A DNA stretch of 64,000 nt from Lepidurus packardi (GCA_023053545.1 JAKZAN010000005.1:992001-1056000); one strand, 5' to 3'. Positions 44,803 through 56,057 are shown, counted from the stretch's first letter. The notes: generated by a model from the letters alone, not told the origin. Numbers and translations are program-made.

Positions 44803-45195
44803 ATGGGTGAAAATCAAGACCCAAAGTGGACAAACTGCATAGAAAAGGTGCCTCAGATTACCGAGCAGCTAATTCACGAGTATTTTACCTCCCAAACGTC
44901 CTCAGCGAGACATTACAATAGGAGTGAACTATTTTTGAATGACCATTACGTTACGAACACGGAGACTCAAATTTCGGTCTGTGGGAAAGAAATTCGCGTT
45001 CGCGCTAAGTGTCACAGAAGCTTCAAGAAAAACGACAAGCCACACAATGTTGAGTTTCTGCTCAGAACATCGAATGCATGCAAATCGTGGCAAGACTTAA
45101 TTCTGTCAGCCGTTTGTTCATGCACTGTGGGTCCGTTCATGCATCCGGAGACTCCATTCCGGTGTACAGTTTCATTAGGCTCTGATTTGCTGTAA
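44803..45195 (+). CDS. SWIM-type zinc-finger-like fragment
   Basis: The frame from the ATG at 44803 (MGENQDPKWTNCIEKVPQ) has VPQITEQLIHEYF early, then RVRAKCHRSFKKNDKPHNVEF and ILSAVCSC. This layout matches, from memory, the N-terminal part of arthropod SWIM-finger proteins that often also carry a YqaJ domain; the CSC would be the first half of the SWIM finger. The expected downstream CxH is missing and the frame stops at 45195, so it is a fragment or one exon. Its role inside the element is unknown. The strand is opposite to the THAP gene. Confidence 0.4.
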   Translation: MGENQDPKWTNCIEKVPQITEQLIHEYFTSQTSSARHYNRSELFLNDHYVTNTETQISVCGKEIRVRAKCHRSFKKNDKPHNVEFLLRTSNACKSWQDLILSAVCSCTVGPFMHPETPFRCTVSLGSDLL

Positions 45196-45315
45196 TGGCA
45201 TCAAACGACATTTGACAGGATTTGAATTTTACTATCTCACGTTGTGCCAATGACAGATCCCGACGCGCCTCCTCCAAGGAGACCTACACATATTATTTTA
45301 ACATTGTTTGTTGAA

Positions 45316-46103
45316 CTACACTGATTGTACCTTCAAGAGTTTGTTTTCGTTTTCAGCCCTGAACCTGGCAATTCTCTCCTTCGATACATCATACATTAGT
45401 GATTCCTTCTCTCTCTTCATATCTTCCAACAGCAAAAGGAGTTCATCTACTGTTCGTTCAGTGTGTGGCTGATGCGGCTCAGAAGATAGTTGAATCTCAG
45501 GGGTAGCAAGATTAAAACTGTCATCTGTTCGCACTGTTTGCGACTCAGATGGTTCAAGCGATTCTTGGGGCGACGGTTCAAGTTGACTGGAACACTCATC
45601 ATTGTTATCGATTGGTTTACCTACGTCGAAGGTTTAAACTTCCAAATTATACTTTACATTAATGTACAAAGCTATACCCTGCTCATTTACACCCTGAGCT
45701 TCATCTCCAAGGATACTCTCAGTAAGGAATCTGCGCTTAGCAGGTAGTTTTCTCGGCTTTGGACTTGGTTTAAAATAAAAAATGGAAGGTAAGACACCTG
45801 GCCGAAGTAGCTGCCTTCCAGAAGGAGGATTGTAAGAGTAAAAGTCCTCCACTTTGTAATGCTTGGAACAAATTATGGTCCTGCTCGTTACCTGCATATA
45901 AACAAAGTCAGTTTTAATGTTAATGTACTTAATATTTCACTTGCTCTGAAATGTGGGCCAATGTCTCTTCTGATTCTCAAAGCAAACTGCTTCTGTAACT
46001 TCGGCTCTTTTGGTAGAACATGAAATGAGATTTTGGGCCCATCGCTCTTTTCCCCCAAGTTTCCCGTCTGGGATTTGCATCGAGGAACACAACAATACCG
46101 CAT
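45316..46103 (-). CDS. THAP-domain protein, three predicted exons
   Basis: Predicted exons are 46103-45945, 45891 to about 45687, and about 45603-45316. The first intron (45944-45892, 53 bases) uses GC...AG ends (AGA/GCAAGT and ATGCAG), the only junction that keeps the THAP frame. The THAP C2CH finger has Cys4 and Cys9 in MRYCCVPRC, a Pro in LPKEP, CSKH after the junction, and a GVLPSIF end in place of AVPSIF. The usual invariant Trp is Phe here. Exon 3 encodes a Ser/Glu/Pro-rich linker and a coiled coil (VDELLLLLEDMKREKESL). It is probably a DNA-binding protein, possibly recognising the element's own ends. Downstream splicing from a GTACAA at about 45327 is possible. Confidence 0.6.
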
Positions 46104-46246
46104 TTGTATGCTTTAGAAACTCAACTAAGTAGAAAAACAAAGAAACAATAACACACTGATTTATGACAACTGCCAGCGAATGGGGTTGTAATGGCGGATT
46201 TACCATTGTTTCTCAATAGGTGGCGTATTTTGGAAACAACCCTATA

Positions 46247-47670
46247 GAAAGTTTCCTACCTGTAAGAAACCCGGCGTGGAAGTTTACACAATCCAATGAC
46301 GAGAAAACACGGAGAAAATAAAAAAGGGAAGTGAAAGGAAAGGAGAAGCTGCCGTTCAAAGCTCCCAATCAACTGCAAGAGAACACAAAATATTGCGACT
46401 CTTAAAATTATCCAATACTATAGTCAAGGTCCCGTAGTAGATGCCACTTATTGCAATCCCTGGTTGCTAGAATCAGCCGTTGCAAAATAAAGAATATGGT
46501 CATTTGGTATCGACAAGAAAATGTAATTTCGTTCTTAATATCACAATTTTTTTTTCTTATTTACATCATAAAACAACCTACGCACATGTACTGTACACAT
46601 GTACACATTTCCGATTTTCGGTTATTAGAATCTCCGCTTAATCGAAGTAATATTCGCTTGACAAACGTGATCACAATAAGCGACATCTACTCTGATGAAA
46701 ATGGTATCAAAAACACCTGCACTCAAATGGATGAACTATATTTTATTCTTATTTTTAAGCTTACGAATGTTGTTGACAAAGGATACTTGGTTTCATTAAA
46801 CCATGCAGGAAACAAATCTTTAACGTCCAGAAAAATGGCACCCTATTTAGAAAAATTATGAGTTGTGCTCTTACCATTAAAAAATATAAATTAAAAAACT
46901 CACCTTGATAAAATCAAATTTTTGGTCACTTGATCAATCGGTACAAGCATCCAGAATTCCGAAATGGGAAGGAGACTAGTATTGCATTTCCTGAATTTAA
47001 AATTAGTATTTTTTTTTACTCGATATTGAGCTTATTTTGAACTGACGTGTGTCGTTTAATCAATAATCCATAATCAATTATTGTCCGGGGATACAAATAA
47101 TAATAAAACGGGAGGAAGATAGTACTAGCATCCCTGTGCTTAAATGAAATTATTAAATTGCTTTATTATGAGCAATCTCTAACTTAGAGCGTTGACTGGA
47201 TAAATGAACCCCTGAACATAGAATTCTTTTTATTTCGTTTGGCTTTCGTTAACTTACGCGTGTTCTTTGGTAAAGCAGGATTGGTATACCACAGTATGCG
47301 AAAATCAAAATAGAGATGCAAAGGATCGACCAAAATTATTCTTAAAAAATAAAGGAAAGAAAAGGGAGTTAGTCTATCGAGCTTATAAATAAACAGGCAA
47401 GTGCGTAAGAAGCCCGCATGGGAGCGCCAGCTCGGCAAGGTCGGTTGAGCGGGTTGAAGGCTTCCGGAGTCGAGGAGAGGGAGGTCCAATGTTAATGACG
47501 ACGCGGTTCAGTCCACTGCCGCTAGATAGTGGGAGGTCCGAATTTTCCAAATGGTGTTCCAAATGGTTCCAAATGGTGTCCAAATGTTCCAAATGTTTCA
47601 AAGGTTCGAAATGTTCCAAATGGACCGAGGCGTATGGGGGCAAAAGAGTCGCCAGTATGTCTCCCGAACA
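46247..47670. other. Spacer; short CCAAATG repeat near 47530-47630
   Basis: The open frame 46451-46861 has no recognisable domain. TTCCAAATGG and TTCCAAATGT repeat about seven times between 47535 and 47625, just upstream of the Harbinger fragment. Confidence 0.5.
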
Positions 47671-47679
47671 AATCGTTTT

Positions 47680-48130
47680 CATATATATTTACCGGATTCC
47701 CTGGTAGCTGCCACGACTCGTATGTCTTCCAGCGGTCTTCACTCTTCAGACCCCTAGATTCTGATAACTGTGGACAGATTCTTAATTCACAAAACTACCA
47801 CTTGATTGGGGACAGTGCGTTTCCATTGAAGAAGTGGTTGTTGGTACCGTACAAGTTTCAAGAAAACCTTTCTGAGTCCCAAAAATTGTATAATAAGAAA
47901 CTGTCTGGCACCAGAATAGTAGTAGAACAAGCCTTTGGGATTTAAAAATGAGATTTAAAAGATGCCAGAAGGTACATGGAACGGTAGAAAATAGTGTTAA
48001 AGTTGTTGTTGCTTCTTGTGTTACATAATATTGGCATAGAAAATGGAGACTTCTGTATTGGCAGCACTGTAAATGATGGTGATGGTAACAGTGATGTTAA
48101 TTTGCCTGAAAGAAATTTTGTACCCACTAA
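47680..48130 (+). pseudogene. PIF/Harbinger transposase C-terminal DDE fragment
   Basis: The plus strand encodes GFPGSCHDSYVFQRSSLF, then YHLIGDSAFPLKKWLLVPY and SGTRIVVEQAFG. These are the second Asp region, the GDSAYPL strand and the third acidic region of HARBI1-like DDE nucleases. After 47945 the similarity (KVHGTVENSVKVV, then HNI) continues only across several frame changes. The N-terminal helix-turn-helix and first Asp are missing. It is convergent with the Myb gene, the usual two-gene layout of PIF/Harbinger. Confidence 0.75.
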
Positions 48131-48337
48131 CAGTGGACAAGCTTAACGAGAGTCTGTGAGGCAGAAACTTGCAAGAATATTCTTGTAGATGATTATGGCA
48201 CACATTGCTGCAGTTTCAGAACAAGGTTAACATTTTCTGAAATCAAAATTTTATTTGTGTGTATATATAAGTAATGACTGTAATTACATTTTTAATTAAG
48301 CTACATTCAAATTGCATATTCTTTATAAAACGAACGT

Positions 48338-49362
48338 TTAGTCAATCAGAATCTGAAGATTCCCTCCTTTTCCTTTTTTTTTATTTTCCTTAATACTTTG
48401 GAGGGCGTCACGCAATACTCCTACAATAGCGTTGGTTGCTGCCATGATTTCCTCGTGTCTCTTCTGCTTCTTTTCTTCTTTCTGCATATCTCTTTCTTCT
48501 CTTCTTTTTAGTAACTGCGATCTCTGTTCGTGCGACTGTTCCAGGATTTCCATTATTTTCTCCGTCTTTGATGCCTTGGACGGTTTGATTTTTTTAAGTG
48601 GTCGTGACGAACCAGTCTCTAACGGATCGTCCATATGATCAAACTCGTCTTCAAAAACTATACCTTAAGAGAATAAGATTTCATTGAATAATACATGAAA
48701 ACTTACCTGCGTTGCTCGTTGATGTTCCTGGCAAATTTCGTCTTAATTCACTCGGATTCTGTTCCTCTTTTAGAGAGTCACCGAGGTATACCGGGTGAAT
48801 GTTGTGTCCCTCTCCTAACGAAGACATTTTCATAATTGAATTTCAATTACTATTATAATGATTAATTACCAATTATGTCCTGAATTTCCTCTATATACGG
48901 TGGAGTATTCAGTAGTACGTCAGCTCCACTTCCGGTCTTCTCAGATTCTTTGACTTAAGTTTTGTACGCCTTCATTATATTTTGCCATTTTTGGTCGACT
49001 TTCAGTACAGGATTTTCTCCGAGGTAATACCCAGCCTCAGCCAGTGAATTTGATATAATTGTCCAGGTATGCTTTTTTCTGGTCTTGTTATCGCTCAAAG
49101 CTGACCAATGTTTTTTTACAAGACCTAATAAGGCATCAGTTAGCATTTGCGAAGAAATTTTGTTATAAAAATTACTTAAAAATAACCGCGTCGCCTTATC
49201 GTCTAGGGCTTTACTCGTTGCGCTTTTCTTTCCTATCCATATTGGCTTCTTTTCTTCTTCAACAAGGTTTGTAAGTTGACTCTGATGATTGTTAGAATTC
49301 TCGGTCAGTACAAAGTTTTCTTCAACTTCCACAATTTCGTACACGTAGCTTTCCATACCCAC
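48338..49362 (-). pseudogene. PIF/Harbinger Myb/SANT-like gene, three exons, one stop
   Basis: Predicted exons are 49362-48870, 48814-48707 and 48663-48338; introns are GT...AG and frame is kept, giving about 308 aa. Exon 1 has a Myb/SANT-like domain: PIWIGKK, FLSNFYNKI, KKHWSALSDN, WTIISNSLAEAGY and KVDQKWQNIMKAYK. A TAA at 48955-48957 interrupts it just after KAYKT. Exon 3 has a Lys-rich coiled coil (EQRSQLLKRREERDMQKEEK). In this superfamily the Myb protein binds transposon ends and helps the transposase reach the nucleus. It reads opposite to, and converges on, the transposase fragment. The stop suggests decay. Confidence 0.7.
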
Positions 49363-50124
49363 ACAACGCCCGAATCCTGAGAAAAACAGAGAAAGGGGGG
49401 AAAATTCGTTAGTTTAAAATTAATTCGCTTAACAATAATAGACATTGATTTGCTTAAATGTACCTATAAAATTTCTTGGTAGCTTTCGATTCGCAATTTT
49501 TTGGGACTGTTTCACTTGTAGTCCTACAACTGTACTGTAATATTAACAACAGTGGATTGGCTTTAAGTATGCAAAGTCAAGGTCAATTTTAATCGAAGTC
49601 ACTTCACTAGGGAAATTACAATGGTGACGAAAAAGGGAGACAGAAGTGCTTTCGGTTTGCATTCCAATCTCACAGAAAAGAAACACAAAGCACAAGAGAA
49701 TAAATTTAAAAGAGTGATTTATTCTTCCTGGAATGACCAATTGTATTGCAAAACATTTCCGAAACAAAGGAAGTTCTTCATTGTTCTTATTTGCTACTCA
49801 CTTTACAGGGATTACAGTAAAATAAATTTATTGCAGATTTATACACGATTTAAACAAGAAATAAAAATGGGAAAATACACAAGAAACATGATACAAAACC
49901 CAATGTTTACAAACAAATGGTAATGGGAGGGCTTTTGGGGACTCTTCCTAGTTCTACTGGGCTCTTGAACCCAGTAGAACTAAATGCGTTCTTTGCATGA
50001 GGCGGGAAGCCATCCAGTTGAGCGGTTCACGTGAAAATGACAGTCGAGCTCTACTGGGTTTACAATAAAATGAAGGTTCACCCTAAACGGAAAACCCGTT
50101 GTCCAGTTCAGTTGACGATAAAAT
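49363..50124. other. Spacer with 13-bp hairpin
   Basis: TAGTTCTACTGGG at 49949-49961 and its complement at 49970-49982 form a perfect stem with an 8-base loop; CTCTACTGGGTTTACA follows at about 50050. Open frames here (49621-49923) have no recognisable domain. Confidence 0.55.
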
Positions 50125-50973
50125 ATGCCTTTACTCTATGGCCAAAAGTGTAGACATCGTAAGAACAACGCAACTCCGCACCATGGCCACAAGAGAGCTC
50201 TGTTCCCTACCACAGACGACCTAACGCGGAAAAGGTCACACCCGGAAGATTACAATTTCGACTCCTTACTAGCCATGATTCTAACTCTTCAAGAGAGTAA
50301 CAATTTGCTAGTCCAACAAGTTTCTGCATTAACCTCAGAAGTTCAAGCACTACGCAAATAATTTAATTCTAAAACAACTACCGCCCACAACGAAATCCAC
50401 ACCCCAACCACCAACGAGTGGACAGAGGTGGTGAAAAGGAAATCTCGGCCCAAATCAACTAATACAGCTACTCTAACTCCCGCGGAGCCTCAAAAGGCGC
50501 GACGAAGCAATCTACCGAAAGAAGACGTCACTTTAATTATCGAACAGCAAGACGCATCCACAAAGAGTGAAATAACAAACCCAGAGAAACTTGTACAATT
50601 TATAAAAAAAGACCTTCGTGGCAGCGATCCGGTGGCTCGCCCGGTCCTCATAAGAAAAACACGCTTGGGCAAACTTGCCATAACATTCAAAAACCCCCAA
50701 GACAAACAGAAAGCGGACTCACTACTTAAGACAACCACTCTACCTCATTTTGGCCCGGTCAAGACGGCGAAACCAAACACAAAAATAGTAATTCATCAAC
50801 TCCCCAAGAACCAAACATTGGAAAACATCGGTACAGAACTCACCAAAAAAAACTCTATTATCTTCACTCACACCAACGCTCACTGGCTGAACCAACAAAG
50901 CACTAAAAATGTTGGCTCTATAATCATTCATTGGCTCTATATTCCTCCCATTCACCAGTCCCTGTCACACTAA
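50125..50973 (+). pseudogene. LINE ORF1, one nonsense codon
   Basis: A single frame from the ATG at 50125 to 50973 with one TAA at 50359-50361. The first part is basic, then a short leucine-rich coiled coil (LLAMILTLQESNNLLVQQVSAL). The second part has WTEVVKRKSRPKS followed by an RRM-like region (KLVQFIKKDLRGSD, LRKTRLGKLAITF-like) and IVIHQLPKN. No zinc knuckle is left. ORF1 proteins bind LINE RNA. Confidence 0.6.
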
Positions 50974-50979
50974 AACATG

Positions 50980-53421
50980 GTGCTACCGACAAACCAACTG
51001 GCAAAAACTAAGACTCGACACTGCACAAGCCGTCCTTTTAAATCATCAACTTTTCAACAGACTTAACAACCCATGAGACCTAGACGTACCTGTATCCAAA
51101 CTGACATCCATAAAACAAACGACAATGCACCAAAACATTCCCCAACGCACTACAGGACAATACAGCAACCCATGGTGGAGGACAGAACTCGATCTGCTAC
51201 GTAGACAAACAGCCAAAGCACTCAGACTTTACAAAACTACACGGAAACCACAACACGAAACTGAATGGAAAACCACCAGAAACTGCTACCGCTCAAGGAC
51301 TAGGTTACTACGAGATAGATATTGGGCAGACAAAATGACGACTCCTGACAATAAGTTTCTATGGAATCTTAATAAACATCTAAGACAGAAAGATTCCCTA
51401 ACCAAACTAGACCGCCTGAAACAAGCAGACGGACAACCATTCACTGACTGTAAAGCAAAAACGAGTTTTATCGCGGAGAATTTAATTGGTGGAACCCCTA
51501 TAATAAACTCACCTACATCAGTTTCAAATCCCCCTACATCTCACGTTCCCAAGAACGGAAGACACAAGGACTCGGATTTGACTGCTCCCTTCACCCCCGA
51601 GGAAATTCTAGAAATCGTACAGAGTCTAAAACCCTTTAAAGCCCCAGGCGTCGACTCCATTCAAGCCAACGTCCTAAAAGAACTCTGGAGTACAATTGGC
51701 AAGACAGTGTTACAAATTTACAACGCATCCTTTACCCTGGGACATTATCCTCAATCATGGAAAGCAGCAAAGGTCCTACCACTACCTAAGCCGAACAAAA
51801 CGGACTACTCATCCATTAAAAATTTTCGTCCCATAACGCTTCTTCCGATGCTGGGAAAATACTGGAAAAAGCTATTTCCAAACGACTGAAAGTATTCCTG
51901 GAAACCGCAAACATACTCTCCGACGCTCAGTGGGGCTTTAGACCCAACCGATCAACTACCGACGCTCAAATCAAACTAAGCAACGCAATCTTGACAAGTT
52001 TCAACAAAGGAAAAATTCCCACAGCCCTGTTATTGGACATAAAAGGCGCTTTTGACAATGTATGCCACACTAGGTTAATTAAAGAACTCTATAAGATCCA
52101 AGCCCCACAAAAATTAGTACTTTGGACCAAAAGCTTCCTTAAAAATCGTACGGCATACATTCAATGCAAAACAGAGTCCAGTCCAATTCTCACGGTAACG
52201 AAAGGTGTACCACAAAGTTCCCCTCTCTCTCCAACTCTCTTCTTAATCTATGTTAACAAATCCTTAAGTGTCATCCAAAGGAAGAGAATTCGTACGCAGG
52301 CCTTTGCCGATGATCTCCTTATCCACGTGTCAGGTCGCTCCAGTGCGAACAATGTCAAGCTGATCTCAAACAATATCACTGCTTTGGAAAAATGGGGAAA
52401 ACAACTTCATCTAGAGTTTTCAAGAGAAAAAACAGAACTCATACATTTCTCAAGAAAACGGACCCCAGAAAGATGCCCTTTGACTTGGGACCAAATCCAA
52501 ATCATTCCCAAAGAAACGGTTAAATATTTGGCCCTAATTTACGACACTAAATTAAATTGGCAACATCACACCAGCTACCTCGCTTCGGAGTGCCATTTTA
52601 ACCTACAACAAATACGCAAAATGAGCCACATCTCGAAAAGAACATCATGTATACAATTAAAAACTCTTTTCTAGTCCACGGTGATATCAAAACTACGATT
52701 TGGCTTCCCAGCCTGGAGCAACATTTCTCCAAGCAATCTTAAACCATTGGGTCAAATATACAGGAAAGGACTCTTAACAATTATAGGAGCATTAAAATCC
52801 ACCCCCACGACAGCCTTGGAAATCGAAACTGGCCTCCCCCCGCTACTAGAAAAATCGTTTCTAAGAAATTTCGCGACCAGGAACTGGGATAAATGGCGAA
52901 CCCCTTCAGGAGTTCCAAAAAGGAAGAGATACACTACATGTTACGAACGGGCAACAAGCAACTTGGAGACAATTTGGCTCAATCCCCCACTAAACGAAAA
53001 AGACGCATACCAAAAAATCGACACACATACCATAGACCAGTGGACACATCTCTGGATGTTAGCAAAAAACTGCCTTCAAGAACTCGGAGCTGGACCACTA
53101 CACAAACCTATTATAACGTTGAAGCTACCAAAGCCTGTAATATCAACAATAATCCAACTACGCACAGGCCACTACCCTACCAAATCCTACTTACGAAGAG
53201 TCCAGAAAACTGACAACGATTGTTGTTCTTGCCAAGACCAGACCCGACAGGACATTACCCACTTACTCTACCACTGCAGACGACTTAACAGACTTAGGGC
53301 CACTCTTTTACGACAATTAAGTAGCCACAAACTACATTTTAACACAGAGACACTTTTAACCAATCAAAAAAATTTTCCAGATGTTTGCGAGTTTTTCAAG
53401 GAAGCTAAAAACATGATTTAG
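50980..53421 (+). pseudogene. LINE ORF2: RT domain, frameshift and nonsense
   Basis: Starts with the linker and NPWWRTELDLLRR, then PFKAPGVDSI and NFRPITLL. A one-base loss in an A run near 51857 shifts the frame. The RT core follows: WGFRPNRSTTD, LLLDIKGAFDNV (first Asp), KGVPQSSPLSPTLF and QAFADDLLIHV (catalytic ADD). A TAG at 52672-52674 interrupts the frame. The last part (to 53421) has SKLRFGFPAW and a Cys/His motif, CCSCQDQTRQDITHLLYHC. RT residues are intact, but the endonuclease is gone and the frame is broken twice. The clade may be Jockey/CR1-like, uncertain. Confidence 0.8.
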
Positions 53422-53581
53422 GAGTATTGTAAACTCCCTGGTTAATCTACCCTCCCTTCACTTAAGTTTATAACATTTGCTTAAAAGAGCGATGTAATAA
53501 AAGACATTTAATAAAGATAACCAACAATAGGCGGAAGCCTACGTTGGTATTGAATTAAAAAAAAAAAAAAAAAAAAAAAAA

Positions 53582-53802
53582 TCAGCGTCCTTCAAGCTTT
53601 CCACTAGTACTTCGGCGAAATTTTCAACTTTATGATGAACATCGCTTGCTTCCTCTAACCACTTCTGTAATGCTCGCTTATAATTGTAACCGCTAAGATT
53701 TTCACTGCTTTCAAGTTCGAGAAAGATCTGAATTAAGAAAGCTGACCCTGCCAATATACTTCGATAGCAGTTAATCACTAAAAGTAATGTTTTTATGTCC
53801 AT
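53582..53802 (-). pseudogene. Unidentified frame cut by LINE insertion
   Basis: The minus-strand ATG at 53802 (MDIKTLLLVINCYRSILAG) opens about 74 codons, rich in Leu and Glu, and runs straight into the LINE poly(A) tail, which would add only Phe. The rest of the frame, if it existed, should lie left of the LINE, but I did not find it there. Confidence 0.35.
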
Positions 53803-54679
53803 TCTTCGTATGATATATGTTTACGTTTAAAATAAGGATGTTTACAAAACTGACGGGAGCGAATGCTAAAAACCGTTTTATTTGGTATGACGCGTCCGAG
53901 CAGCGCGTCCAACGCTCGTCCTAAATAAAACGAATTTAGCGATTCATGCGGACGTTTCTCACTGACGCGATAGGGCGCGACTGTAGCAAATAAAACGCAT
54001 AGAGGGAGCGTTGAGGCCTTTCCTTACGGAAAGTTTGTTACCACTTTCAAGAGCCCCAGGCTAACCCCATGAGAGGAGGAGGTTGTCCAGAACTTCTTGG
54101 GACAGCGGGAACTAAGGAAAACGGAGTTGAGCTGTAAATCGATACCAAATGGACTTCTATCGATTTCTTTGCCTTAGCGGAGACCAAGCGGGAAATTCTT
54201 AAACATTAATCCGAACTATAACCGGATCATAGCGACCATTTAGAAAATGCACATATTTAAATAATATAACGAGTATGTATAGAATAGAAACAAAAAGTTG
54301 ATACATGAAAAAAGGCGGGGGAGGGTTACAAAAAATGGGTTTTGACATTGCAAGCATAGGAATTTCCAACATAGGGATGCGGAGGATTGATTTTACTCCT
54401 TGGTATGTCAATGTTATTGGTTGTAAACATTTCAAAATTATAAGTTAGATAAATTTAAGGATTATACATCCCATTAGCCCAGATATTACAAGTTCTGACT
54501 TGTAAAAAAATTGCATTTTACATCAGATATAAACTGAAATTATAATATTTGATTAAGCGCAACGATAAGATCACATTAGTCCTGCATGTGTACGTGTTCA
54601 CATTAGTTCTCAATTAGGACACCAAGTTCTCAATTCGTATATACCGCTGCTGGTTGTAATTGATTCATGTGTATAATAT
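53803..54679. other. Spacer; small inverted repeat
   Basis: CGTTTTATTTGGTATGACGCG at about 53874 and the complement of a related phrase at about 54000 suggest a ~130-bp degenerate hairpin element. No gene recognised. Confidence 0.35.
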
Positions 54680-55080
54680 TGTCACGTCTAAATCTGACAG
54701 GGCATCAAATCCGTCAGGAATTAGAGTAATGTTCGGGAAAGGTGGATTTACAGAACTGTATTCGGGAAGATTACAGTGGTAAAGTTAAGAGGACGAAAAC
54801 ACTACATGAAAAACAGAGGACTACTGCCTAACACACTACTAGGAGAGTCTACCCTCTTACGCTCCCACTAACAGACTACTGACTCCAGTACTGCCACTCT
54901 CTAACCAACTGACTTGGTTAAGTGGAAACATCATCCTCACTCTCAGGGATCCATCCTGCCTGGTGTATCCGTACAGGACGCGTAATCCGGTACACAGGCG
55001 GATGGATCCTCTGATGTTACGCTGATCTTAGCAAAGCGAAGCGTGAGAAAAAGCAAGCAATGCGAAATACAGCCGTGACA
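54680..55080 (-). repeat. Gypsy element 1 3' LTR
   Basis: 401 bp with inverted ends TGTCACG...CGTGACA. The inner edge is fixed by the polypurine tract. A strong inverted repeat lies at 54947-55009 (GGATCCATCC and GGATGGATCC arms). A ~135-bp piece of the same LTR is found inverted at 60762-60897. Confidence 0.8.
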
Positions 55081-55096
55081 TTACCCCCGGCCCGCT
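55081..55096 (-). promoter_or_regulatory. Polypurine tract
   Basis: On the minus strand CGGGCCGGGGGTAA lies immediately before the LTR TGTCACG, the position where plus-strand DNA synthesis is primed in LTR retroelements. Confidence 0.6.
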
Positions 55097-55325
55097 TTCG
55101 AACGTCCCGGTCGAAACAAGCGGACCACGCGTCGATAGCGCTATCTAGAGGCAATGCCAGGCGAAATTTAATGACAAGCTTGCAAGCACATGGTTAAAAT
55201 CAGCAAGCGTACACACCTAATAGTTGATAACTACTGGTTAAACACTAGACTAAACCGTGGATACTTTGGGGTAACTGGTACTGAGGGGAACAAGTACGAC
55301 ACTACCACTACACTGATTGTCTTGA

Positions 55326-56057
55326 TTACTGGTCGGCGGCTCCCTCCATAGTCAGCGGGAGTACGCCTCCATGGTCACGCATCCTTACTTCTATGGCTCG
55401 CACACGTTGCACAAGTGCGTCGATGTTGTAGCTGGGTCTGCCCAAGGCGGCTGGCTCATGGAGCCGTAAGGTTGCCTCCAATTGCTCGATCCGTGTCAGG
55501 AGCGCTTGTTCACGTCCAGCGGTTACTCGCCATAGGCACCAACTCAGGATGGCGACGATCACTAGTACTACCACGGTAAACGACCCGGAGATGGTTATCG
55601 AGGGATAGCTGATATCGCCCCATACGCCGGGAGCTTCCTCGAAGAGATTTCTGCGCTGCTTGGCTGCTTTCTGGAAGGTATCCCACGTAGTTCTCCAGCT
55701 GGCGGCTACGTCACCACTCTCCTTCTCCAGGGTTTTAATGTGATCTACTATTTTCGAGTCTACCCAGGTAAGGTTGGCCGTGGGCAGGTGTGGTTGGGTC
55801 AGGTTAGTTGGAAAAGCGGACAAAGACCAAGCCGGCATGCGTGAGGTGATATTGGACTGCCCAAAAGAGTCCAAGGAAGCGGCTAAAATCCACTCCGGGC
55901 TGATGGCCACACATGCAACGGGAACTTCGAGAATTCCCATCCCCTGAATTTTTATAGTTTTGGTCTTCCCTTCCCCATTCCCTTTTAGGTTTGGGTGGCA
56001 AGCAATTGTCACTCCAATGGCCTTACCGGTTGAGTACAACCATTTACGGGGCCCCAC
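55326..56057 (-). pseudogene. Env-like glycoprotein, C-terminal part
   Basis: A 243-aa frame overlapping the end of the integrase frame by 14 bases. It has N-glycosylation-type sites (NIT, NLT), a helical stretch (about 100-145), a hydrophobic membrane segment at about residues 158-178 and a leucine-rich cytoplasmic tail. This fits the transmembrane part of an envelope-like protein in env-bearing Gypsy elements. There is no signal peptide and no surface subunit, and the N-terminal joint (KWLYSTGK) is also a breakpoint in element 2, so this is a deleted gene. Entry function is not expected. Confidence 0.6.

Larger units (their letters stand above)
44674..46243. mobile_element. TIR element carrying THAP gene and SWIM-like fragment
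   Basis: 44674-44746 and 46180-46243 are imperfect inverted repeats. The ends are AGGTTGTTTCCAAA and AGGGTTGTTTCCAAA; inner matches are CGCCACCTA, GAGAA and TCCGCCATTACAACCCCAT. ATA flanks both sides (44671-44673 and 46244-46246), a possible 3-bp target duplication. The 1,570-bp interior has a plus-strand SWIM-like fragment and a minus-strand spliced THAP gene. Confidence 0.65.
50125..53581 (+). mobile_element. Second LINE, endonuclease deleted, poly(A) tail
   Basis: ORF1 is followed closely by the pre-RT region and RT of ORF2, with AATAAA motifs at about 53496 and 53510 and an A25 run at 53557-53581. Nearly all of the endonuclease domain is missing between about 50940 and 51000. It reads on the opposite strand to the first LINE and differs in lacking RNase H. 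No clear target duplication could be found. Confidence 0.75.

Noticed and set aside
46451..46861. 136-aa plus-strand frame
   Set aside because: AT-rich, no domain, unsupported by context.
53874..54010. Possible ~130-bp hairpin MITE
   Set aside because: Arms match only loosely and no target duplication is visible; kept as a note in the spacer entry only.
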